13,204 nt of DNA from Bacteroidetes bacterium UBA1952 (GTDB lineage: Bacteria > Bacteroidota > Bacteroidia > Chitinophagales > Chitinophagaceae): positions 22,275 through 35,478 of the forward strand of contig DDEO01000015.1 in NCBI GenBank assembly GCA_002336725.1. Reading direction: 5' to 3'. Within the stretch, counting starts at the first letter, position 1. Every line of letters starts with the position of its first letter. A program made the translations under genes and the position numbers. Shown piece by piece: positions 6,851-13,204 of the stretch. The notes beneath the pieces were generated by a model. The model was not told the origin of the DNA and searched no databases. It saw only the letters and a program-made list of their open reading frames with translations.

Positions 6851-7699
6851 ATGACCACGCTTATCCTTGCTGAAAGCGGCTCTACCAAGACCGACTGGCG
6901 CATCATCCGGAATGATAAGGTGATTCGGGAAATCCGTACTTCCGGCATTAATCCCTATCTGCAGAAAGATCGGGACATTGAGAAGATTCTTCAGCAGGAA
7001 TTTCCGGAAGATCTGGAGCTGCTGAAAGCACCGGAGGTTACTTTTTATGGTGCCGGGGTGGGTAAACCACAGAATAAAGCGCGGCTCTCGAAGGTATTAC
7101 AGCGTTTCTTTCACACGCCGGCAGCGGTGGTTTTTACCGATATGCTGGGCGCAGCGCGTGCGCTTTGCGGAAACGAAAAGGGCGTGGTTTGCATTCTGGG
7201 TACGGGCAGCAACAGTTGCTATTACGACGGCGAAGGCATTGCTGATCAACACGCTTCGCTTGGATATCTGGCCGGCGACGAAGGCAGCGGCAATCATCTG
7301 GGCAAGAAAGTGCTTCAGTATTATGCCTACAAGACCTTTGATGAAGAACTAAACGCCGCTTTTGAACAGGAATGGGGAAACGATCTGGGGAAAATCCTGA
7401 CTGCTCTTTACAGCGATCCATTTCCCAATCGCTATCTGGCACGTTTCGTGAAACTGTTGAGCCAGAACCGGGGACATTTTATGGTAGAGAATATTCTGGA
7501 AGATGCCTTTACAGAATTTTTTACCCGGCATATCTTCAAATACCGGCAAACCTGGCAAGGAACAATACACTTTACAGGCGCTGTTGCTTATCAGTTTCGA
7601 GACATAATTGCGGAGATGTGTCAGAATCAGGAAATCGAACTGGGAAGGGTTGTGCAGGCCCCCATCAATGAGCTGGTGCGCTATCATACCAGCGCCTGA
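6851..7699 (+). CDS. BadF/BadG-type ATPase, likely N-acetylglucosamine kinase
   Basis: A 282-residue protein of the ASKHA (actin-like) kinase fold. Phosphate-1 loop: ESGSTKTDW at 8-16. Putative catalytic Asp97 in FTDMLGAARAL. Phosphate-2 loop: LGTGSNS at 116-122. The family segment LGYLAGDEGSGNHLG is at 137-151, and the adenosine motif FTGAVAYQF is near the C-terminus. The family includes N-acetylglucosamine kinase (NAGK type) and benzoyl-CoA reductase ATPase subunits. The lack of a cysteine-ligated iron-sulfur cluster motif and the length close to NAGK favour a sugar kinase that phosphorylates GlcNAc or a related amino sugar with ATP in the cytoplasm. The substrate is inferred and no sugar-utilisation genes lie next to it. 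It is transcribed alone between its promoter and the terminator at 7726-7765. Glu8 stands where many relatives have Asp. Confidence 0.85.
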   Translation: MTTLILAESGSTKTDWRIIRNDKVIREIRTSGINPYLQKDRDIEKILQQEFPEDLELLKAPEVTFYGAGVGKPQNKARLSKVLQRFFHTPAAVVFTDMLGAARALCGNEKGVVCILGTGSNSCYYDGEGIADQHASLGYLAGDEGSGNHLGKKVLQYYAYKTFDEELNAAFEQEWGNDLGKILTALYSDPFPNRYLARFVKLLSQNRGHFMVENILEDAFTEFFTRHIFKYRQTWQGTIHFTGAVAYQFRDIIAEMCQNQEIELGRVVQAPINELVRYHTSA

Positions 7700-7725
7700 T
7701 TTATCTTCTGGGTTTTTTAGCCTTT

Positions 7726-7765
7726 AAAAAGAGCGCGTCCTCACTCGTGGGGACGCGCTCTTTTT
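7726..7765. terminator. Strong terminator after the BadF-type kinase gene
   Basis: A perfect 15-bp stem pairs 7726-7740 with 7751-7765 and closes a 10-nt loop. An A run opens the left arm and TTTTT closes the right arm, so it can work in both directions. It lies 26 bp after the kinase stop codon. Confidence 0.9.
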
Positions 7766-7828
7766 GTGGCTGTTTTGTAGCGGTTGGCCGATTTAGGAGA
7801 GGAGGCAGCCCTTAGCCGGCAGCATAGA

Positions 7829-7857
7829 AAAAGCCCCCGAAAAATTCGGGGGCTTTT
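7829..7857 (-). terminator. Terminator of the OmpA-family gene
   Basis: A 13-bp stem pairs 7829-7841 with 7845-7857 around an AAA loop, with a core of five G:C pairs. On the minus strand it ends in a T run (A at 7828-7832). It lies 37 bp beyond the stop codon of the OmpA-family gene. Together with the hairpin at 7726-7765 it insulates two convergent genes. Confidence 0.88.
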
Positions 7858-7894
7858 GAAAACTTATCGGGAACTGAATTCCGGAAAACCGGGA

Positions 7895-9652
7895 TTAGTT
7901 ACGACGCATATTCGGGAACGGAGGAGGTGTGTTAGACGGACCTTCTTCGCCGGCGTTGGCGCTGCGGAACATTACACTGTTGTCGCTGCCGGCACCGCCG
8001 TATTGGAAGATGAAACGACCCCGGTCAACACCTGCACGCTCGCTCATGTATTCAATTACAGAGTTCACGCGATCCCAGCTGCGCTGTTGCATCATCTTAG
8101 AGCCGGAGCCGTTGCCGGTGATAACCACCTTGCAAGTCGGGTTGGCTTTCATTTGAGCAGCCAGGCTGGAGAGTTGGCTTTGCATAGCAGGGCTGATGCG
8201 GCTGCTACCGGAAGAGAAGGACAGGGAGCCTGCGCCGATGTTGCCACAGCTGCTTGCGGCGGCTGTTTGGCCAGTGCAGTTGCAAGGGCATTTGCCTACG
8301 CCATCAGCATCTACCGGCTGGCATTCTGTCGGCGTGATGAGTTGCTTGTCGAGATAATCCGGAACGCCGTCGCCATCGGTATCCATCGGGCAACCATGAG
8401 CGTCAACAGCTACACCAGCAGGCGTGCCGGGGCATTTGTCGAACTGATCGATGATGCCGTCGCCATCCGAATCCGTCAGAACCGGATCAGGCAGGCGCAT
8501 ATGGCGCGGATCAGCCAGTTCGTTGTAGGCATGATCCAGTGGGTTCATCCAGTACAGGGGTTCTACGCGGCTCCGGCGGCTGCCGATGTTCAGGTTCAGG
8601 CCGATGTTGGCGTAGTTGATCAGGTCGTTATCCGGAGATATGGAAACACCACCACCGGGAACTGTGGCATACTTCACGCCATCCATCAGGTCGGCGCTGT
8701 TGCCGAAAGGCAGCGTAACGCGGTCTTCGAGGGAGATATTAACCGTGCGGCTCAGGCGGAACTGGAATCCCAGGCCACCGGTAGCAGCCAGCATAGTTGT
8801 TTTGCGCTCGATAATGTTGTTGTTCCGGCGCGTGTTCGCAAGTGCGTCTGTCTCGTAGGTTCCGTCCATGATACCAGCAATGGCATCCTGGATTTTACCA
8901 CGGTTATCATATACAAAACCAGCGTTAGAACCAGGAGCAGCAGCAAAGTAAGATGCGAGTGCGCTGTTGGTGCTATAGTTATACGCTTTGTAGTTTGCGT
9001 CCAGAGCGTTCACACGTGTACCGAATGCAATAGCACTGATACCACCGAAAGCATAAACGTTTACGCGCGGCTTGGCTTTGTGAAACAGGATATTCGTCAG
9101 GTTGGCAACGAGATCCAGGTTTACATTGTGTGCCTCTGTACGGTAGTTATAGAAGTAATCACCGTTGTAGAGGGAAGTGATAGCAGTAGTTCTAAGGTTA
9201 GCCTCAGCAGCATTTTGGCTTGCCGGCTGCCATTGCAGACCCTTACCTACGCCATAGGTGTAATCGGCACGGATGCTGAAAGTATAGCCCAGCGCCTTGC
9301 GCAGGTGGCCACCGATGCCGTAGCTACCGAAGTTCTCCTGGCTGTTAGCTTTTTCCCAGAAAAGCAGAGTAGGCACGTCGCCGAGAACGTTCCACAAACC
9401 GGCGTGTACACCGATTTCCCACTGATTGCGGGGTTTCGGCGGAAACGCGTATTCGTGGTTCATGTATTGACGATATTGATTCATACGGCCTGCGCCATAT
9501 TTTGTCGAATCGAACACGTCGTAATTCTGACCGCGATAGGTCATGTCGCGGGTGGTGTAGGTCGCCGTAGCAGCGCCATCCTGCGCAGAAGCAGTCTGGA
9601 CAGCCAGAACGGAACACAGACCCGCTACCAAAAGGTGTTTAGTGTAAGCCAT
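7895..9652 (-). CDS. OmpA-family outer membrane protein with TSP3 repeats
   Basis: A 585-residue exported protein. A signal peptide covers about residues 1-23 with a likely cut after Ala-Ser-Ala. Residues about 76-360 are rich in alternating aromatic strands and probably form an outer-membrane beta-barrel. Two thrombospondin type 3 Ca-binding motifs follow: DSDGDGIIDQFDKCPG at 394-409 and DTDGDGVPDYLDK at 424-436. A cysteine-rich linker (Cys444, 455, 457, 459, 469) precedes an OmpA-like domain at about 476-563, and a Pro-rich tail ends the protein. The OmpA-like domain keeps a helix with Arg524 and Arg528 and YGGAG near 551, but has Gly-Asn-Gly-Ser-Gly where the peptidoglycan-binding Gly-His-Thr-Asp is expected. 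Likely an abundant structural porin-like protein. It has its own promoter (9722-9753) and terminator, and its codon choice looks like that of a strongly expressed gene. Confidence 0.88.
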   Translation of the reverse strand: MAYTKHLLVAGLCSVLAVQTASAQDGAATATYTTRDMTYRGQNYDVFDSTKYGAGRMNQYRQYMNHEYAFPPKPRNQWEIGVHAGLWNVLGDVPTLLFWEKANSQENFGSYGIGGHLRKALGYTFSIRADYTYGVGKGLQWQPASQNAAEANLRTTAITSLYNGDYFYNYRTEAHNVNLDLVANLTNILFHKAKPRVNVYAFGGISAIAFGTRVNALDANYKAYNYSTNSALASYFAAAPGSNAGFVYDNRGKIQDAIAGIMDGTYETDALANTRRNNNIIERKTTMLAATGGLGFQFRLSRTVNISLEDRVTLPFGNSADLMDGVKYATVPGGGVSISPDNDLINYANIGLNLNIGSRRSRVEPLYWMNPLDHAYNELADPRHMRLPDPVLTDSDGDGIIDQFDKCPGTPAGVAVDAHGCPMDTDGDGVPDYLDKQLITPTECQPVDADGVGKCPCNCTGQTAAASSCGNIGAGSLSFSSGSSRISPAMQSQLSSLAAQMKANPTCKVVITGNGSGSKMMQQRSWDRVNSVIEYMSERAGVDRGRFIFQYGGAGSDNSVMFRSANAGEEGPSNTPPPFPNMRRN

Positions 9653-9721
9653 AACTTGGAGGTTGAGTAAAAGAGAGGAGATTTTATAGTGAGTTAGAGG
9701 TTTGTTCAGGCTTTATTTCGG

Positions 9722-9753
9722 CAAAGGTTGCACGCTAAAACGAAAAAACCAAA
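9722..9753 (-). promoter_or_regulatory. Bacteroidota-type promoter for the OmpA-family gene
   Basis: On the minus strand AACCTTTG (complement of 9722-9729) matches TAnnTTTG with one mismatch. An exact TTTG (complement of CAAA, 9750-9753) stands 20 bp upstream, the preferred spacing. The predicted start near 9715 gives a leader of about 62 nt before the ATG at 9652. Confidence 0.55.
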
Positions 9754-9826
9754 ATTTATCTTCAACTTTTGCCATTTCCGCCTCCATCAATAGAATTATG
9801 CCAATGCGCAAACAAGCAGAATGCAG

Positions 9827-9834
9827 CACCTTTG
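9827..9834 (+). promoter_or_regulatory. Candidate -7 element of the polyprenyl synthase gene
   Basis: CACCTTTG matches TAnnTTTG with one mismatch and has the frequent CCTTTGC context. No exact -33 TTTG is present at the usual distance. The predicted start near 9841 lies downstream of an in-frame ATG at 9769 and upstream of the ATG at 9880, which supports the later start codon. Confidence 0.42.
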
Positions 9835-9879
9835 CAACCCAACGTCTGCCGCCTGCGCTCCCAACAGGCTGCCCCCTCC

Positions 9880-10842
9880 ATGGAGCTCGCTAAAAATATC
9901 CTCCGCCCGGAACTGGACTTCTTCGAAAAAGAGTTTCAGAAGGCTACCCGCGCATCTAATCCCCTGCTGGAGCGCATTATGCGCTTTATTGTACGCCGCA
10001 AAGGCAAAGGATTGCGGCCCATGTATGTGTTTCTGTGTGCCAAACTCGCCGGCGGTGTGCAACCCGCTACCTACCGCGCGGCATCGCTTATTGAGCTGCT
10101 CCACACCGCCACCCTCGTCCATGATGATGTGGTGGACGACTCTGCCCAGCGACGGGGATTTTTTTCCATAAACGCGCTGTGGAAAAACAAAATTGCCGTC
10201 CTCGTGGGCGACTACCTGCTCTCGAAAGGCTTGCTCCTCGCTATCGACAACGGCGACTTCCGCATCCTGCAAATCACCTCCCGCGCCGTGCGCGAAATGA
10301 GCGAAGGGGAGCTTATGCAAATGGAAAAAGCCCGCAAGCTGGATATTTCCGAAACTGTTTATTTTGAAATCATCCGCGCCAAAACGGCTTCGCTGCTCGC
10401 CGCTGCCTGCGCCGCCGGTGCTTGGTCGGCTGCCGAAAATGAAGAAACAACCGAGATTTTCCGGAAATTCGGCGAGGCGGTGGGCATTGCTTTTCAAATC
10501 AAAGATGACCTGTTCGACTATGGCGCTGCCGATGTGGGTAAACCTACCGGCATCGACATCCGCGAAAAGAAAATGACGCTGCCGCTTATCTATACTCTGA
10601 ACACCATCTCGCCGGAGGCGCGCCGAAAAATCATCTACGGAGTCAAAAACCACAACACCGATAAAAACGTGGTTGCTGACATCATCCGACAGGTAGTAGC
10701 CGCTGGCGGCATCCGCTACGCCGAGCAAAAGATGAACGATTACCGCAACGAAGCCCTGCAACTACTCAAAACATTTCCGGAAAATGAAGCCCGCCAGGCA
10801 CTCGAAGAGCTGGTAAATTATGCAATTGATAGAAAGATTTAG
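9880..10842 (+). CDS. All-trans polyprenyl diphosphate synthase
   Basis: A 320-residue trans-isoprenyl diphosphate synthase that condenses isopentenyl diphosphate units in the cytoplasm. It shows RRKGKGLRP (39-47) for IPP binding, the first Asp-rich motif as Asp82-Asp83-x2-Asp86 followed by QRRG (90-93), and the second as Asp209-Asp210-x2-Asp213. Residues four and five before the first motif are Thr78 and Ala77. Small residues there and ELLHTATLVHDDVVD are as in octaprenyl-type synthases, so a long chain for the menaquinone tail is likely (inference). I chose the ATG at 9880 because the conserved sequence starts there (LRPELDFFEKEF); an in-frame ATG at 9769 would add 37 residues of low family resemblance and would precede the likely promoter. 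The stop TAG at 10840-10842 lies inside the first unit of a heptamer array. Confidence 0.9.
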   Translation: MELAKNILRPELDFFEKEFQKATRASNPLLERIMRFIVRRKGKGLRPMYVFLCAKLAGGVQPATYRAASLIELLHTATLVHDDVVDDSAQRRGFFSINALWKNKIAVLVGDYLLSKGLLLAIDNGDFRILQITSRAVREMSEGELMQMEKARKLDISETVYFEIIRAKTASLLAAACAAGAWSAAENEETTEIFRKFGEAVGIAFQIKDDLFDYGAADVGKPTGIDIREKKMTLPLIYTLNTISPEARRKIIYGVKNHNTDKNVVADIIRQVVAAGGIRYAEQKMNDYRNEALQLLKTFPENEARQALEELVNYAIDRKI

Positions 10843-10887
10843 GAGTTAGGAGTCAGGAGTTAGGAGTTTGGAGTTTGGGGTTGATGA
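10839..10887. repeat. Heptamer tandem array, seven units
   Basis: Seven consecutive 7-bp units in perfect register. Units 1, 2 and 4 are TTAGGAG, unit 3 is TCAGGAG, unit 5 TTTGGAG, unit 6 TTTGGGG, and unit 7 TTGATGA is degenerate. The array begins at the end of the polyprenyl synthase gene, and the stop codon TAG (10840-10842) is part of unit 1. As with the array at 485-519, it is purine-rich on the coding strand of the gene it follows, but the unit sequence differs. Confidence 0.85.
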
Positions 10888-10898
10888 GGGTTTTGTAG

Positions 10899-10920
10899 GA
10901 ACGCGCCAAGAGGCGCGTTC
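10899..10920. repeat. GC-rich perfect hairpin, REP-like
   Basis: GAACGCGCC (10899-10907) and GGCGCGTTC (10912-10920) form a perfect 9-bp stem around AAGA. No T run follows on either strand, so a simple rho-independent terminator is unlikely; a REP-like palindrome or weak terminator of the polyprenyl synthase gene is possible. A second small stem with a TTC loop (CCCC/GGGG, 10967-10977) lies further on. The rest of the 263-bp spacer to uvrA shows nothing coding. Confidence 0.6.
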
Positions 10921-11029
10921 TAAAGGTTGATTGTTGTTGATGCGGGTCGAGGTGGGTTTATTCTTCCCCCTTCGGGGAGACTAAGGGGACAGGAGATTGA
11001 GGGGCCGGGCTGTACCCCAAACCTTCCGC

Positions 11030-11037
11030 TACTTTTG
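11030..11037 (+). promoter_or_regulatory. Candidate -7 element of uvrA
   Basis: TACTTTTG matches the TAnnTTTG consensus exactly. No clear -33 TTTG stands at the usual distance. The predicted start near 11044 gives a leader of about 60 nt. That leader contains an imperfect hairpin (GCCGG at 11057-11061 with CCGGC at 11082-11086) around T and A runs, which might affect expression. Confidence 0.45.
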
Positions 11038-11105
11038 TTGTTTTATACCCCGATGCGCCGGTTTTTTCTTTAAAAAAAGACCCGGCATCCACCGAAAACA
11101 ACACT

Positions 11106-13204
11106 ATGCAGGAAACCAACGATGCAATCGTAGTGCAGGGCGCCCGCGTCCACAATCTTAAAAATATAGATGTCGCCATTCCCAAAAACGAACTGGTCGT
11201 CATCACCGGTATCTCCGGTTCCGGAAAATCTTCTCTCGCCTTCGATACCATCTTCGCCGAAGGGCAGCGCCGCTACATGGAGAGCTTCGCCGCTTATGCC
11301 CGCCAGTTTATGGGCGACCTCGAGCGCCCCGATGTAGATAAAGTTTCCGGCCTCTCGCCGGTCATCTCCATTGAGCAAAAAACCACCAACCGCAACCCGC
11401 GCTCTACCGTCGGCACCGTTACCGAAGTCTATGACTTTATGCGCCTGCTCTACGCCCGCATCGGCGAAGCCTATTCGTGGCAGACGGGCAAGCGGATGAC
11501 GAAGTTTTCGGAAGAAGAAATTGTCGACAATATTTTTTCCCGTTACGAAAAGAAAAAAATCAGTTTGCTGGCACCCCTGGTGCGTGGCCGTAAAGGTCAC
11601 TACCGCGAACTCTTTGAAGACATTCGAAAAAAAGGATTTCTCAAAGTGAGGGTGGATGGCGAAGTGAAAGACCTCGTTGCAAAAATGCAGGTAGACCGCT
11701 ATAAGATCCATGATATTGAAGTAGTGGTTGATCGCATGGCAGTAACGCCTGAAATGCGGCTTCGTTTGTCGCAAAGCGTGCAGAAGTCTTTGCAAATGGG
11801 CAAGGGGCTCATGTTCTTGCTGCTGAACGACAACAACCAGGTTGTGCAGTACAGCCGCCAGTTGATGTGCGAAGACAGTGGTATCAGTTATGAAGAACCA
11901 TCGCCCAATAGTTTTTCATTTAACTCGCCCTATGGCGCTTGTCCAGTCTGTAAGGGATTGGGTTCGGTGTACCAGATCAACATGGCCGCGGTTATTCCCG
12001 ACCATAACCTGAGTGTGCGCGAAGGGGCCATTGTACCGTTGGGTGAGGAGCGTGATGCGTATGTGTACAAGCAGGTACAACAACTGGCTAAGAAATACAA
12101 GATCGATTTGAAAAAGCCGGTGAAGGATTTGCCGCCGCGCGACCTGAACCTGATTCTCTACGGGCAGGAAGTGGCCGACGAAGAATCAATGATCGATTTT
12201 GAAGAGCAGGCAGGCACTGATCGTGTTTATGCCGAAGAGTTTGAAGGCGTGATTCCACAAATCAAACGCTGGTTCGGTACAGGTCACTCCGATGCGATTC
12301 GTGAATGGGCTGAAGGCTTTATGGAACTGAGTGTTTGCCCATCGTGTAATGGCGAGCGATTGAAAAAAGAAAGCCTTTGGTTTAAAGTAGACGGGAAAAA
12401 TATTGCTGAACTAAGCAATTATAACCTGGATAAATTGTTGCAATGGTTCAGCGGTCTGGAAAAACGACTAACCAAGAAGCAGCAAGTGATTTCAAAAGAT
12501 ATTTTGAAAGAGATCAGGGAGCGATTGCAGTTTTTATTGGATGTGGGGTTGACCTATCTTACTTTGAACCGGCCCACGCGCACGCTGAGTGGCGGTGAAT
12601 CGCAACGAATTCGTCTTGCCACCCAAATCGGCTCGCAGTTGCAGGGTATAACTTATGTGCTCGATGAACCCAGTATTGGATTGCACCAACGCGATAACCA
12701 TCGGCTGATCACCGCGCTGCAAAACCTGCGTGATATCGGGAACAGTGTGTTGGTGGTGGAACACGACAAAGACATTATGATGGCCGCCGATCATCTGGTG
12801 GACATTGGTCCGCGGGCCGGCAAACACGGTGGCAAGATTGTTGCCCAGGGCACGCCTGCGCAGGTGTTGGCGGCGGGCTCTGAAACAGCTTTATACCTAA
12901 ATGGAAAAAAAACAATCGCCATACCCACCGAGCGCCGCAAGGGTTCCGGAAAATTTCTGGAGTTGAAAGGTGCTTCCGGCAACAACCTGCAACAATTGAA
13001 TGTCAAATTTCCGTTGGGTAAACTGATCCTGGTGACCGGTGTCAGTGGCAGCGGAAAATCAACGCTGATCAATGAAACGCTGTACCCGATTCTGTCGCAG
13101 CACTGCTATGATTCAAAACAAAAGCCGCTGGCATACAAATCGGTGAAAGGATTGGAACTGGTGGACAAGGTGATTGAAATCGACCAGTCGCCCATTGGTC
13201 GCAC
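11106..13204 (+). CDS. uvrA: Excinuclease ABC subunit A (3' end cut off)
   Basis: UvrA is the damage-sensing ATPase of nucleotide excision repair; as a dimer it loads UvrB on damaged DNA. The first 699 residues are present of the usual 940 or so; the frame is open to the window end. Visible: Walker A of the first ATPase GISGSGKSS (35-43), RRYMESFAAYARQFMG (55-70), the insertion region with SFNSPYGACPVCKGLG (271-286), CPSCNGERLKKESL (about 411-424), signature LSGGESQR (494-501), Walker B VLDEPSIGLHQRDN, and the second Walker A GVSGSGKST (645-653). In the first zinc-binding module the CPVC half is intact, but the other half keeps only Cys255 (MCEDSG). The ATG at 11106 fits the family N-terminus. 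Codon use changes markedly after about residue 120-150. The gene has its own likely promoter. Confidence 0.95.
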   Translation, partial: MQETNDAIVVQGARVHNLKNIDVAIPKNELVVITGISGSGKSSLAFDTIFAEGQRRYMESFAAYARQFMGDLERPDVDKVSGLSPVISIEQKTTNRNPRSTVGTVTEVYDFMRLLYARIGEAYSWQTGKRMTKFSEEEIVDNIFSRYEKKKISLLAPLVRGRKGHYRELFEDIRKKGFLKVRVDGEVKDLVAKMQVDRYKIHDIEVVVDRMAVTPEMRLRLSQSVQKSLQMGKGLMFLLLNDNNQVVQYSRQLMCEDSGISYEEPSPNSFSFNSPYGACPVCKGLGSVYQINMAAVIPDHNLSVREGAIVPLGEERDAYVYKQVQQLAKKYKIDLKKPVKDLPPRDLNLILYGQEVADEESMIDFEEQAGTDRVYAEEFEGVIPQIKRWFGTGHSDAIREWAEGFMELSVCPSCNGERLKKESLWFKVDGKNIAELSNYNLDKLLQWFSGLEKRLTKKQQVISKDILKEIRERLQFLLDVGLTYLTLNRPTRTLSGGESQRIRLATQIGSQLQGITYVLDEPSIGLHQRDNHRLITALQNLRDIGNSVLVVEHDKDIMMAADHLVDIGPRAGKHGGKIVAQGTPAQVLAAGSETALYLNGKKTIAIPTERRKGSGKFLELKGASGNNLQQLNVKFPLGKLILVTGVSGSGKSTLINETLYPILSQHCYDSKQKPLAYKSVKGLELVDKVIEIDQSPIGR

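Noticed and set aside
7784..9670. A 628-codon open frame on the plus strand across the OmpA-family gene
   Set aside because: It mirrors the whole OmpA-family gene on the other strand, has no recognisable domain, and runs through the terminator hairpin at 7829-7857. It follows from the codon bias of the real gene.
9769..9879. An earlier start for the polyprenyl synthase
   Set aside because: The extra 37 residues are unlike the family N-terminus and precede the likely promoter box at 9827-9834.

Overview
The window looks like an ordinary chromosomal stretch from a member of the Bacteroidota, probably close to Chitinophagia or Saprospiria. The phylum is inferred from several points. There are promoters of the TAnnTTTG type. 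There is a lipoprotein with a Cys-Lys-Lys-Glu-Asp start of the mature protein. There is an OmpA-family protein with thrombospondin type 3 (Ca-binding) repeats. There are also a short AMP nucleosidase and a stand-alone HsdR-N-like protein of kinds usual in that phylum. GC content is in the low to mid 50s percent by eye. No phage, insertion sequence, CRISPR array, tRNA or rRNA was seen.

Layout, left to right. Positions 1-523 hold no supported gene, but carry a strong bidirectional terminator (366-404) and a five-unit heptamer array (485-519). Next are a secreted lipoprotein (524-1399, minus) and a small cupin protein (1594-2001, plus). A minus-strand pair follows: AMP nucleosidase (3808-4578), then a fused two-ATPase oligopeptide transporter subunit (2084-3754) ending at a terminator. 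A stand-alone HsdR-N/PD-(D/E)XK-like protein (4634-5098, plus) overlaps the end of a convergent S41/Ctp protease (5060-6706, minus). A divergent intergenic region at 6707-6850 serves the protease and a BadF/GlcNAc-kinase-like gene (6851-7699, plus). Two strong terminators separate that kinase from a large OmpA-family protein (7895-9652, minus). The OmpA gene shares a divergent promoter region with a polyprenyl diphosphate synthase (9880-10842, plus). A 263-bp spacer with a seven-unit heptamer array and a hairpin leads to uvrA (11106 onward, plus), which is cut by the window end.

The genes are mostly single transcription units of housekeeping type: purine salvage, peptide import, envelope proteolysis, amino-sugar phosphorylation, outer-membrane structure, quinone side-chain synthesis and excision repair. 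They do not form one pathway, and I see no convincing new multi-gene system. The most interesting signals lie at the DNA level. The 8-bp palindrome TTCCGGAA occurs 13 times in 13.2 kb, on both gene orientations, in all three reading frames and in two intergenic spots. Two unrelated heptamer arrays sit directly behind stop codons. Codon usage changes sharply inside uvrA.
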